From Aurantiochytrium sp. KH105 (Eukaryota; Sar; Bigyra; Thraustochytrida; Thraustochytriidae): a stretch of DNA of 47,364 nucleotides. Positions 8,900 to 17,262 of this stretch are shown here, one piece after another (the stretch's first letter is position 1; each line of letters begins with the position of its first letter). Under the pieces are notes generated by a model that was not told where the DNA came from, made no database searches, and worked only from the letters and a program-made list of their open reading frames with translations. The position numbers and the translations under genes were made by a program. The stretch covers positions 7,179-54,542 of the forward strand of contig BGKB01000279.1 in the NCBI GenBank assembly GCA_003116975.1, given 5' to 3'.

Positions 8900-10345
8900 T
8901 TAGTGCTCTGCAAAGGCCCGTTGTAAGCCGGTCAGATTCATCGACATCAGGTCACCTGCAGCGATGCGCACTTGCGCCATCGAGTCACGGTCTCGCACGG
9001 TAACCTGGCCCGTGGATGGCGCGTCGTAATCAACCGTGACGCAGTACGGCGTTCCAATCTCGTCGTACCGGCGATACCGCTTGCCAATACTTCCACTGCT
9101 CGTCTCCAAGACAATGCTGAGGTGGGGCGACGCTGCACGAAGGTCACGCACAAGCTGCTCGCTCATGCCACGCTGTTCGGCATTGTTCTTGACAAGGGGC
9201 ATCACTGCCAGCGCGTATGGCGCAATCGAGGGCTCAAACCCAAGAACAGTGCGTTTTTCCTCTTTGTCGGGCGCCCCGTCGCCCCCAGGAGTGATTACAG
9301 TTTCCTCTCGGAACGCATCGCACAGTACGGCGAGCACGAGACGATTGAGACCGAGAGCTGGCTCAATGACGGTTGGCACAAATGACTTGCCGCCACCTGG
9401 CTCGCGGTACTCCACGCCGTGGCAAGAGAGGTCATATGTGCCACGGTTGGCAAAGCCCCAAAGCTCGCCCCATCCAAAGGGGTACTTGAACTCAATATCC
9501 GTCGTGCGTCGCGCATAGTGCGCCAGCTGGCTCGCATCGTGCTCGCACAGACGCACGCTCTCGGGCCGAACGCCAATAGTCCCATGAAGCCACGAGAGAC
9601 CCTCGGCAAGCCAATGATCGAACCATTGCTCGGCCTCCTCGTCCCTGCAGAACCACTGGAGCTCCATTTGCTCAAATTCTCGGGTGCGAAAGAGAAACTG
9701 GCCCGGCGTTACCTCGTTGCGGAACGCTTTGCCCACTTGTGCGATCCCCAGAGGTAGCCTTGGCTGAGCCGTCTTGGTGTAATTTCCAAAGTTCAAGTAC
9801 GTGCCTTGCGCCGTTTCGGGCCGGAAAAACGCGGCGGCGCCATCTTCCACAACGGGGCCCACGAGCGTCTCAAACATGAGGTTAAAGTCTCTCACCTTGG
9901 ACACTTCTTCGCCCCATGGTTGCAGTTTACCACATGGGCACTTTCCGTTCGAGAGCACCTCTCGCATGGCCTGCCTGTTCGTCTCGTCGTTGCCTTCCGC
10001 CTCACAGAGATGGTCGGCTCGATACCTTTTGCCGCAATTCCGACAGTCTACGAGCGGGTCTGAAAAGTTCTGCAAATGACCCGACTTTTCCCAAACCACG
10101 GGAGGCAGCATAACCGACGAGTCGAGTCCATAGCAGGCGTCCTGCTCCGTCACAAAGCGCCGCCACCAGCTATGCTCAATGTTTCGCTTGAGCAGCACGC
10201 CCAGGGGCCCAAAGTCGAAGCTGTTTGCAAAGCCTCCATGGATGTCGTTACTCGCGAAAACGAATCCCCGCGTCTTGCACAGCCGCACGATCTCCTGCAG
10301 GTCCTTGGCCCCTCGCGCGGCCGACGTCGCGGCGCGTCCCGACAT
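8900..10345 (-). CDS. GARS: Glycyl-tRNA synthetase, bacterial alpha2 type
   Basis: 481 aa from the first ATG (10345). It charges tRNA-Gly with glycine. Class II features are clear: motif 2 region with FRNEVTPGQFLFRTREFEQME and motif 3 with PTVIEPALGLNRLV. A four-Cys insertion (CRNCGKRY ... GKCPCGK) after VWEKSGH matches bacterial alpha2 enzymes, as does the length (bacterial ~450-480 aa, eukaryotic cytosolic usually 600+ with WHEP or insertions). The C-terminal anticodon-binding domain is present (PSIAPYALAVMPLVKNN). No WHEP domain is seen. The enzyme may serve mitochondria, or both mitochondria and cytosol, or be a bacterial acquisition. The frame is open for 30 codons upstream of the ATG as an Ala-Gly-Lys repeat, listed separately. 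Confidence 0.95.
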   Translation of the reverse strand: MSGRAATSAARGAKDLQEIVRLCKTRGFVFASNDIHGGFANSFDFGPLGVLLKRNIEHSWWRRFVTEQDACYGLDSSVMLPPVVWEKSGHLQNFSDPLVDCRNCGKRYRADHLCEAEGNDETNRQAMREVLSNGKCPCGKLQPWGEEVSKVRDFNLMFETLVGPVVEDGAAAFFRPETAQGTYLNFGNYTKTAQPRLPLGIAQVGKAFRNEVTPGQFLFRTREFEQMELQWFCRDEEAEQWFDHWLAEGLSWLHGTIGVRPESVRLCEHDASQLAHYARRTTDIEFKYPFGWGELWGFANRGTYDLSCHGVEYREPGGGKSFVPTVIEPALGLNRLVLAVLCDAFREETVITPGGDGAPDKEEKRTVLGFEPSIAPYALAVMPLVKNNAEQRGMSEQLVRDLRAASPHLSIVLETSSGSIGKRYRRYDEIGTPYCVTVDYDAPSTGQVTVRDRDSMAQVRIAAGDLMSMNLTGLQRAFAEH

Positions 10346-10435
10346 GGTCTCGTTCCCGCGAACCTCGCGCTCCACGAACCCTTTGCCAGCTTTGTCAGCT
10401 TTGCCAGCTTTGCCAGCTTTACCGGCTTTACCGGC
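10346..10435 (-). other. In-frame Ala-Gly-Lys leader upstream of the GlyRS ATG
   Basis: Upstream of the GlyRS ATG the same frame stays open for 30 codons to a TAA at 10436-10438. It contains six 9-bp repeats (minus-strand GCTGGCAAA type, 10382-10435) that read Ala-Gly-Lys or Ala-Asp-Lys. There is no ATG in it; a GTG lies at 10373-10375. It could be 5' UTR, part of a spliced upstream exon, or a basic extension from a non-AUG start. Confidence 0.45.
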
Positions 10436-11095
10436 TTAACGTGTATGGGCTGCAGCGCTCGTTCACTTTTGCGCCCCGCCCCGCCCCGCCCCGAGCTCCT
10501 CTCCTCGCGCGCCCGTCGCTCGCTCGGCCTTGGTTTGCCTCTGCGCCCAAAGCCCCCAGCTTCTCCTGCCTCTGGCTTTGTTTGGCTCCTCTGTCAGTCA
10601 GCCAAAAAAAATTATTCACTGTGTCAAGCGAGGTGTCAAGAGAAAAAAGTCAACCAACCTCAGCCAGCTGAGCACAGCAGGCAAAAGGCAACTTGACAAA
10701 AAAACAAAAACAAAAAAAAAAGGCTTAGCAAAGAGGACGATGCCAATGTGGGACATCCAGCCTACCGCTTCGCGACCAACGACCGAAAGTTGAAAGTCGG
10801 ACGACAGAAAGGCCAAGCGAGGTGCGAAAACTTCTGACTTCCCCCTATTTTGTTTTCGTCCTTCCTCGAGAACTCTCAAAGCATAGCAAGTCGTCCTGCC
10901 GCGCCTGTGTCACAATTTCTCCGAAGGTTAACATCATAACTATATGTCGGGAAAATACGACTTAACCTCGGGGTAACTATTTTCTCCGTCGCCATCGCGT
11001 CTCGCCGCGACCACTCAAAGAAAGCTTGCAAAAGCATAAAAGCAAGGAAAAGAACTCGTGCGTGCGAGTTCGTGGTCGCGTTCGAGCCCGACAAC
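10436..11095. other. Divergent promoter region between GlyRS and RRM genes
   Basis: The region contains a (CCCCG)n GC-box-like cluster at 10475-10493 and A-rich runs at 10697-10722. The last 100 nt before 11096 include TATAT-like and AAAGCATAAAAGC sequences that could be core promoter elements. No gene is supported. Confidence 0.4.
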
Positions 11096-11191
11096 ATGGC
11101 CCAGCCGGACGGCAAGCGGCCGCGGCGGCAGCCGTCAAAGCGTGGCGACGCCCCGAAAGATGCGGCGGCAAGTGCAGGTAAAGCAGCAGCC

Positions 11192-11225
<34 letters not shown>

Positions 11226-12151
11226 CAGGAGCAGCGTCCAAGTCGTCGAAAAAGGTGGAGGTGACCCAGCTCAGAGCGAAAAAGCCCAAGACCAAGGAAG
11301 AGCTCGAGGCCAAGCCGCGATTCGAGCGGCGCAAGGCGAACAAGCGGCCGCGGGATGCTGACGGAACCGAGACCGCTGCCGCGCCTGCGGTCGATGTGGC
11401 GGCATCGGGAGAACCCGTGGAGAAAAAGGTGAAAAAGCGTCGCTGGAAGGACAAGCTCGCCAGCACCCTCTTTGTGAATCAGCTGCCCTACGACATCACG
11501 GACCTCAAGATCCGCAAGTTCTTTTGTTCCGTTGCAGGTGTCTCTTGGAAAAACATCTTGTCGGTACAAATGGTCTCTGGCCCAAATGGCAGGTTCAAGG
11601 GCATCGCGTTTGTCGAGATGGACTCGCAAGAAGTCTGCAAGACGGCGCTCAAGCTTGACAAGGCCGCCATGTGGGGTCGCCAGATCAATGTCCGTCTTGC
11701 AGAGTCCAAGCAAGAGGTGTCCACTGCGCGCGAGGAGCGCATCAAGGAAGCGCGAGAGCAGCGCCGCACCGCCCGAGACGTCGCCAGCGCCAAGACCAAG
11801 CATGCCAAACGCGAGTTCAGCAATCTCGCCAAGACGGCGCCCTATCTGCTCAAGGATGGCAAGACGCAGGCTGGCACGGAGGATATCGATGTTTTGATTG
11901 AGCGTGCGACCATGCCGCGTCGCGAAAAGAAGCAAAAGGTCAAGTCGAATCGCCGGGGCGCCAACCCGCCCAAACCTCGCATGCAGCAGCGCTCTACCTG
12001 GAAGGACTTTAACGAAAAGAGCCGCGCCGCTATGAAGAAGCTGCCCGTCATTGAGCTCAAGCGCCGTCTCAACGCTTTTTACAAAATGGATGTGGATTCC
12101 ATGCGCGACAAGAACGTCGCCTTCCTCGAGTTCCTGCAAACGAATCTCTGA
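11096..12151 (+). CDS. RRM-domain RNA-binding protein, basic, probably nuclear or nucleolar
   Basis: 351 aa from the ATG at 11096. The N-terminal third is Lys/Arg-rich with a poly-Ala run (about residues 28-42) encoded by a GCA repeat at 11180-11228. One RRM spans ~121-199: RNP2-like LFVNQL near 124 and RNP1-like KGIAFVEM near 168. The C-terminal half is rich in Lys/Arg (EERIKEAREQRRTARD, RREKKQKVKSNRRG). Composition and single RRM suggest a nuclear or nucleolar role, for example in ribosome assembly or RNA processing, but I cannot assign a named orthologue. An AATAAA follows the stop by about 70 nt. Confidence 0.85.
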
Positions 12152-12220
12152 TGTTGAAAGGAGGCGGCGCAGGGGAATTTTACACGACCCAACGGGGTGA
12201 GAGCGAGCGAGCGAGCGGAT

Positions 12221-12226
12221 AATAAA
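12221..12226 (+). terminator. Possible polyadenylation signal (AATAAA) for the RRM gene
   Basis: AATAAA 69 nt after the stop at 12151, followed by TG-rich sequence. A plausible poly(A) signal by position only. Confidence 0.35.
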
Positions 12227-12752
12227 GAATGTATGGTATTCTCGAGCAACGATTTCGTGATGCTGTCTTGCAAACATCCCATTGCGGGAGAAACCTTCCT
12301 TTTCTCCCTGTCTCCCAGCATTTGATTGGCTGATTCCAACAAAGGCTCCGGAAGTGGCTGAATTGTGAGCAACACTCTCGCGACCCCATTGTTCGTTCGT
12401 GCATCGGGTTTTTGAAAGCCTCATCTAGTATCCATGTTAAATTTAAGATGAAATTGGAAAATGTTCATTGGGTGGTTATTCATATACTCTTCAATATCAT
12501 GCGTTGGGGAGGGGAAAAAGCGGCCTGCTTTTGTGCTTTTGTTCTGTGCTCGCTCTCGCCATGATGCATCATGGCGAGGCCGGTTAATATGTTCGAATGA
12601 ATGGATGCATGCATGCTCGCAGTTTTCTTTTTCATTCCCTTCCCCTCTGCTTTGCTTTGCTATACTTTTGCTTTCATACATCCATCGATGCATGCTAGCT
12701 TGTGTGTGTCTGTGTGTGGAAGCTTCTTTCCCAAGGACAATAATACACGAGC
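12227..12752. other. Intergenic region between convergent genes
   Basis: 3' flanks of the RRM and hydrolase genes. It contains the 24-bp palindrome at 12555-12578 and short ATGCATGC and TGTGTGTC runs. No gene is seen. Confidence 0.5.
12555..12578. repeat. Perfect 24-bp palindrome
   Basis: Half-site CTCGCCATGATG at 12555-12566 is followed immediately by its exact reverse complement at 12567-12578. It lies between two convergent genes, 427 nt past the RRM stop and 175 nt past the hydrolase stop. Confidence 0.9.
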
Positions 12753-14045
12753 TCACGCGGCCAACTTCACGTTGGCAGCCTTGGACACGCGATCCGCCAC
12801 GTCCTGCGCGACCTCTTGAGCCGACTGCAGAGCATGGTCCTCGCCGAACTCATGCTCAAAGCAGGCATCGAGCCACTCGAGGATGACGCGGTCCATGAAA
12901 CTCGCGTGGCCCAAAATACCCTCGCCCCAAGACACATGACCGCCGCGTGCTGTGCGTGCAATGACGAGTCCGGGACCAAAGATCTTCTTTTGCTGCATAA
13001 TGTGGGCGCCCTCGACGCTGCAGACCGGGTCGTCGTCAGCGTTGAAGGAGAGCGTCGGGGTGGTAATCTGGTGGGCGTACGTAATCGGTGACGATTTGGC
13101 ATAGTAGTCGTCGACCGAACCGAAGCCGTGGACAGGGACGACGGCGTGCGCGTCGAATTCGCGCACGCACGTGGCCGCCATCGCCTTGTCCAGGTCCACC
13201 TTTTCGTGCTTGGACACCGCCTCGCGGTTCTCCTCCGTGTACCCCTGCAGCGAGGCTGCCAAAAAGTGGCGCGACCAAACGTCAAAGTAAGGCGTCGTCT
13301 TTTCAAAGTCCCAGCACGGGCTGACCACGCAAGCGCCAGAAAACACGGATGCCTTGCCCGCTCGGCCGAGGTAGTTGGCCAGCAGACCGGCGCCAAGGCT
13401 GTAGCCCACGGCAAACATTTTGGCGTCCGGGTTCTCCTTGCGAAGGTGCGTTGCCACTTGGGCCAAGTCGTCAAAACCGGCGGCTGTGAACCCATATGGG
13501 GTCGTCAGCGGCACGCCCCCGCACCCGCGCGCCACCATGACCACCACGCGGTACTTGTTCTGGCGCACGAGCTGGTACACCATGGACTTGACGTACTGCG
13601 ACTTGCTGCAGCCGGCGAGGCCGTGGTGGATAAAGATAATGGGCTTGGACGAGTCGTGTTTGCAGGGCGCCTCGAGCTCGCCGGAGCGTTTGGCCCAGTC
13701 GAGACCCACCGTGGCGCCGCACTTGAGCTTGAAAAGCTCGCGATCGTACGAGACCTCGGCCACGGGCCGCAGCTCGCGCACAACATTGTGGTACACCGTG
13801 TGCAAGGAGCCCACCAGGTACTGCGTGCCGATGGACCACCACGCCGGCGGCCGGTAGCCCTCGCGCAGCACGCGGCTCGACGACTTCCAGCGCTTGATCA
13901 CCGGGTGCGCCTTGTCTCCGTGCGCCACGCGCACGTGCTCGTGCAGCGACCTGTACCACCGCGACAGCACCATGAGCACCAGCAGCCACGCCACCTTGCT
14001 CTGCTCGTTCAGGAGCACATCGCCGATTTTCTCCAGACTCAGCAT
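12753..14045 (-). CDS. Alpha/beta hydrolase of the EMB8/ABHD1-3 type
   Basis: 430 aa, ATG at 14045. The fold is a serine hydrolase acting on lipid or ester substrates in related proteins. The likely triad is S216 in GYSLGAG (GXSXG elbow), D338 in NADDDP and H370 in GGHVSW. The oxyanion region HHGLAG (140-145) follows strand PIIFIH. A short hydrophobic stretch at ~17-29 may anchor the N-terminus in a membrane, as in ABHD1-3 proteins. YGFTAAGFDDL matches the family's helix region before the nucleophile. Length (~400-430 aa) is normal. The substrate is unknown; ABHD3 relatives cleave phospholipids, but this cannot be inferred here. Confidence 0.92.
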   Translation of the reverse strand: MLSLEKIGDVLLNEQSKVAWLLVLMVLSRWYRSLHEHVRVAHGDKAHPVIKRWKSSSRVLREGYRPPAWWSIGTQYLVGSLHTVYHNVVRELRPVAEVSYDRELFKLKCGATVGLDWAKRSGELEAPCKHDSSKPIIFIHHGLAGCSKSQYVKSMVYQLVRQNKYRVVVMVARGCGGVPLTTPYGFTAAGFDDLAQVATHLRKENPDAKMFAVGYSLGAGLLANYLGRAGKASVFSGACVVSPCWDFEKTTPYFDVWSRHFLAASLQGYTEENREAVSKHEKVDLDKAMAATCVREFDAHAVVPVHGFGSVDDYYAKSSPITYAHQITTPTLSFNADDDPVCSVEGAHIMQQKKIFGPGLVIARTARGGHVSWGEGILGHASFMDRVILEWLDACFEHEFGEDHALQSAQEVAQDVADRVSKAANVKLAA

Positions 14046-14825
14046 TTTATCCCTCCTCCTCTTTTTGTTGGAAACGAGCGCCTACGCGTGCAGCTGCACG
14101 GAGTCAAACAAGGGCAGAAAGGGCGACCGACCAAAGCACAGCTCGACCGCGCTTTTCTCGCCTTCGCGCGAGCGCTTTGCCACGTTTGCCTGCTCGCTCT
14201 CTTCTTGCTCGCTTCTTACTCGCTTCTTGCTTGCTCCTGCCCGGCGCGTCGCGCGTTGCCGTTTTGCTGCGCGTTGGCCAGGCTGCTGCTGCTGCTGCTG
14301 CTCCTTCTTCTTGCTCACATCTGTCTGTCTGTCTGTCGGTTCTCACTCTCTCTTTTTCCATTTCCTTTCTTCCTGGCTGCTTTTCATCACCCGCCCCACC
14401 GCTCCGCTCCGGCAGCGCAGGACCGCAGACGATCGATCGAGCGAGGGGACGAGCGAGCGACGGCCATGCTCCGCCCTGACATGGCAGCGAGTCGGCCGCG
14501 CCTGCCCGCCCGTTCTCGCGCGGCCTCGAGCCGCTCGAGGCCAAAGCAAACGGCTTCGAGGCTAGCTACTTCGGCTGCGGAGGCGCCGCTGCGCTGTTTT
14601 TGCACGCGCTGCACATTTTAGTCGCGGTCGCCAGCGCATCGCTCAAACCAACACAGCCCAGCACAGCACAGCACATTCACGCGCGCGCCGGTCGATGCCG
14701 GATGTGCATCGCCGCGATCACCACCACCGCCATCTCCTGCAGCAGCGGCTGCGGCGGCGCGAGGCGGCCGCGGTCTCGAGCAGTGCGGCAGCCAACACAG
14801 CCAACAGCCATGGCAGGCTGCAGCG

Positions 14826-14851
14826 GCGCACTTCCTCGGCCCGAAGTGCGC
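14826..14851. repeat. 9-bp inverted repeat
   Basis: Arms GCGCACTTC (14826-14834) and GAAGTGCGC (14843-14851) form a perfect hairpin with an 8-nt loop. No function is evident. Confidence 0.5.
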
Positions 14852-15000
14852 GCTGCACGTGCCGCGCCTCTTTGGTTTGACAGCAGCAGCTGCAGCTGCA
14901 GCCAGTGCAGATAGATAAATTATGCTAAAAGCACAGGCCAGGCCCGAGTCAAGATCGCTCGCGCCCTCCCAGCTAACTAGCTGCGCTGCACCGCTCCGCT

Positions 15001-15029
15001 CCGCACCGCACCGCACCGCACCGCACCGC
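15001..15029. repeat. (CCGCA)n pentanucleotide repeat
   Basis: Nearly six uninterrupted CCGCA units. Confidence 0.85.
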
Positions 15030-15204
15030 GGCTGCGAATGCACGCGGCCGCGGTAGCGTGCGGCGGGGAAGTACGCGTGAACGAGCGAGCTCGGTGCAGG
15101 GAGGGAGAGGGAGTGAATGAAGGGGCTCATGCCCGAGTTTCCCTTGTATCAGCTCTTGCCTCGCCGCGAGCGCTTCGCTGCCTCGGCGGCTGGCGCCCAA
15201 GGCA

Positions 15205-15287
15205 GGCTTGGCTTGGCTTAGCTCGGCGCGGCTCGGCTAGTCTCGGCTCGGCTTGGCTTAGCTTAGCTCGGCTCGACTTAGCTCGCT
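15205..15287. repeat. Imperfect pentanucleotide array (GGCTT/AGCTC type)
   Basis: About 16 five-base units alternate between GGCTT, GGCTC, AGCTC and AGCTT forms. Confidence 0.7.
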
Positions 15288-16246
15288 GCCGCGCGCGAAG
15301 GAGCTCCTGGAGCAAATACAACGCACTCGGAAGCTGGCGAGGAAAACAAAGCCTCTCGTGGCCACCCCAACCTCAGCTTCCTTGAACAAGCAACACCAAC
15401 TCGAGCTTGATGACGAGCCCGGTGGGACGGACGACGTGGCCAGGGCCTCGGTCTCCGTCATCGTTGCGTCCAGCCCTGGCAGGCCAGGATCTCTCCCCTC
15501 TCCTGCCCCTGCTGACCTGGCCTCCACTCTACGGACGAACGGGGTGGCGATGAGCCGCTCTCGAGTGCTTGCGACGCGCCTCGCCATGGGACGCGCCCTG
15601 CTCCGCTCCGTCACTTTTTGTCATTGTTCCAGGCGAGGACAAGGACGAGAAGAGGGACGCGCGCGCGGCGAGATCCGCGCCGTCTCGAGGCCCGCCACAC
15701 TCCGCCGGGACGAAGGCGAGCCGAGCCGAGCCGCGGAAATGCGCCTTTGCGCCTCGTGAAATGACCCAATGCGCGAGCCGCCTTAGGACCGCGACCGGGA
15801 TGAGGAACTAACGAAGTCCAAGGCCGGGCGTAGCAAGGGGGCTGGCTGGCTGGCTGGCGGCGGCGAGGTTTAGCCCGCGGCCGGGCTGCCTGGATGATAC
15901 GCATCGAGGGAATGAATGAAAGATCATCCCTGGAAAAACCGCGACCGTGTGATGAGTCGGGCTCCCCTCACCTCGCGGGATGCCGGCGGCCAAGTCAAGT
16001 ATACGGATGGCAAAATGAAGTATTCTGCAGTCGACTACTTGCGTCGCTTGCCGCACCACTGACTGACCGATGAGATGGAGGGAGAGCCAAGATAGATCGT
16101 CAAAAAGCACAATACGTTGCGCTCGCGCCTGGCTGGCGTGCCGGTGGCCGTCTGCCAGTGCCTGGCTGTGAGCGTGCCTGCGCGTGCCCGCCTGCAGACG
16201 CGTCGACGCGCCATGCTCTCGCGACCCTGCGAGCCCTGAGAGGAGA

Positions 16247-16884
16247 ATGGACGTGGAGGCCAACCTGCTGACCGCGGCCGCCATCGCCGCGCGCGGAGAC
16301 GACTCCGACGGACTCGCAAGGCGCCTTGAAAACCTGCAAACGCAAACCGCCGCCGCCAACGACGTAAGTTTTCGCTTCTCTCTTTCCTTCCCCGCAAAAA
16401 ACAAGATCATTGAGCTCACCCTGACCTTGGACACGTTCAGGCCGCAAACGTATCATACGAACGGCTCGAGGCCGCGATCCAGGCGCGCAAATTAGCCTCG
16501 GCGCGCTGGTCTACACCTTCCACAGATAATCTTATCGCAGCGCGGACGCTGGCGCGTCAAGCACTTGAAATTTGCCAAAAGGCATGCACGGAAGAAACCC
16601 CGCGGGAGCAATTCCGCGAGGCGCGCCACGAGGCCGGCATCGCCGCAGCTCGAGCCAAAGTCCTCGACTCGGTTCAAGTGCGTGATCTTGAGCAACAGGT
16701 CAAAGCGCTCGAAGAGGAAGTCCGTCGTAAAAAGGAGGCACGCGTTCTCCGTGAGAGGATGCGCGAGCTTGAAGCCCAGCTTGCCGACCTTGACGCCTCA
16801 TCCGATGATTCAGACATGAAATCCAAAACTTTAACAGGTGTCAAGGAGCCCAAGGCCTTTCATGTGGGCGACAAGAAATTCTGA
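16247..16884 (+). CDS. Small coiled-coil protein, two exons (join 16247-16363, 16441-16884)
   Basis: Exon 1 encodes 39 residues from the ATG at 16247. It ends ...AAC GAC before the donor GTAAGT at 16364. Exon 2 starts after TTCAG at 16440 and stays in frame (phase 0) to the TGA at 16882-16884, giving 186 aa. The predicted protein is highly helical: exon 1 holds GLARRLENLQTQTAAAND, and exon 2 has ERLEAAIQARKLASA and a strong heptad segment (RDLEQQVKALEEEVRRKK ... ERMRELEAQLADLD, about residues 118-160). An acidic DASSDDSDM patch and a basic tail (GVKEPKAFHVGDKKF) follow. I do not recognise the family. It is convergent with SPAG6, separated by a 95-bp tandem repeat. Confidence 0.7.
16364..16440 (+). 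other. Spliceosomal intron, 77 nt
   Basis: 5' splice site GAC|GTAAGT, a CTGAC branch-point-like element at 16421-16425 and a 3' site ACGTTCAG|GC. Removing it joins two open frames in phase 0. This is the only intron I can support in the window. Confidence 0.75.
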
Positions 16885-16965
16885 GACCTTAATATGCACA
16901 CAAAGGGAGGTGACGCTCTTGGGTTTCAAAAAATGGTTCCTCTCTCAATTAAACTTTGAAGTCAA

Positions 16966-17203
16966 GCGCTTTCAACATGAGTGGTCCTCGTTTCTGGGCG
17001 TCCCGATCTTTGTCTTTTCCCAGGATTGTATGTTCTTCCGTTTGCTTCTCAGTCAACTGAGCGCTTTCAACATGAGTGGGCCTCGTATCTGGCCGTCCCG
17101 ATCTTTGTCTCTTCCCAGGATTGTATGTTCTTCCGTTTGCTTCTCAGTCAACCGAGCGCTTTCGACGTGGACGATCCTCGTCTCTGGCCATCATGATCTT
17201 TGT
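16966..17203. repeat. 95-bp tandem repeat, about 2.5 copies
   Basis: Unit 1 spans 16966-17060, unit 2 spans 17061-17155, and a more divergent partial unit starts at 17156. Each begins GCGCTTTC and contains CCTCGT-TCTGG, ATCTTTGT and, in the two full units, CCCAGGATTGTATGTTC. Copies 1 and 2 differ at only a handful of positions. The array fills the gap between the convergent coiled-coil and SPAG6 genes. Confidence 0.9.
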
Positions 17204-17262
17204 GTATTATTTTTACGATTAACATGTTTTACTAGCTGTGCACCCCCCCTTCCAACACACAC

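Larger units (their letters stand above)
14046..16246. other. 2.2-kb gene-poor region with pentanucleotide repeats
   Basis: No gene is supported on either strand. The DNA is GC-rich and simple: CTGCTG near 14283-14303, TCTGTCTG tetranucleotides near 14320-14340, (CCGCA)n at 15001-15029, and GGCTT/AGCTC-type pentamers at 15205-15287. A GCGCACTTC/GAAGTGCGC inverted repeat lies at 14826-14851. Open frames here are Arg/Ala/Ser-rich, as expected of GC-rich noncoding DNA. The right end must hold the promoter of the coiled-coil gene, and the left end that of the hydrolase. Confidence 0.5.

Noticed and set aside
11135..12424. 429-codon open frame antisense to the RRM gene
   Set aside because: It overlaps a recognisable RRM gene, includes poly-Cys from the CAG run, and has no domain.
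13128..14621. 497-codon plus-strand frame across the hydrolase
   Set aside because: Antisense to a clear alpha/beta hydrolase; the remainder is Arg/Leu/Ser low complexity.
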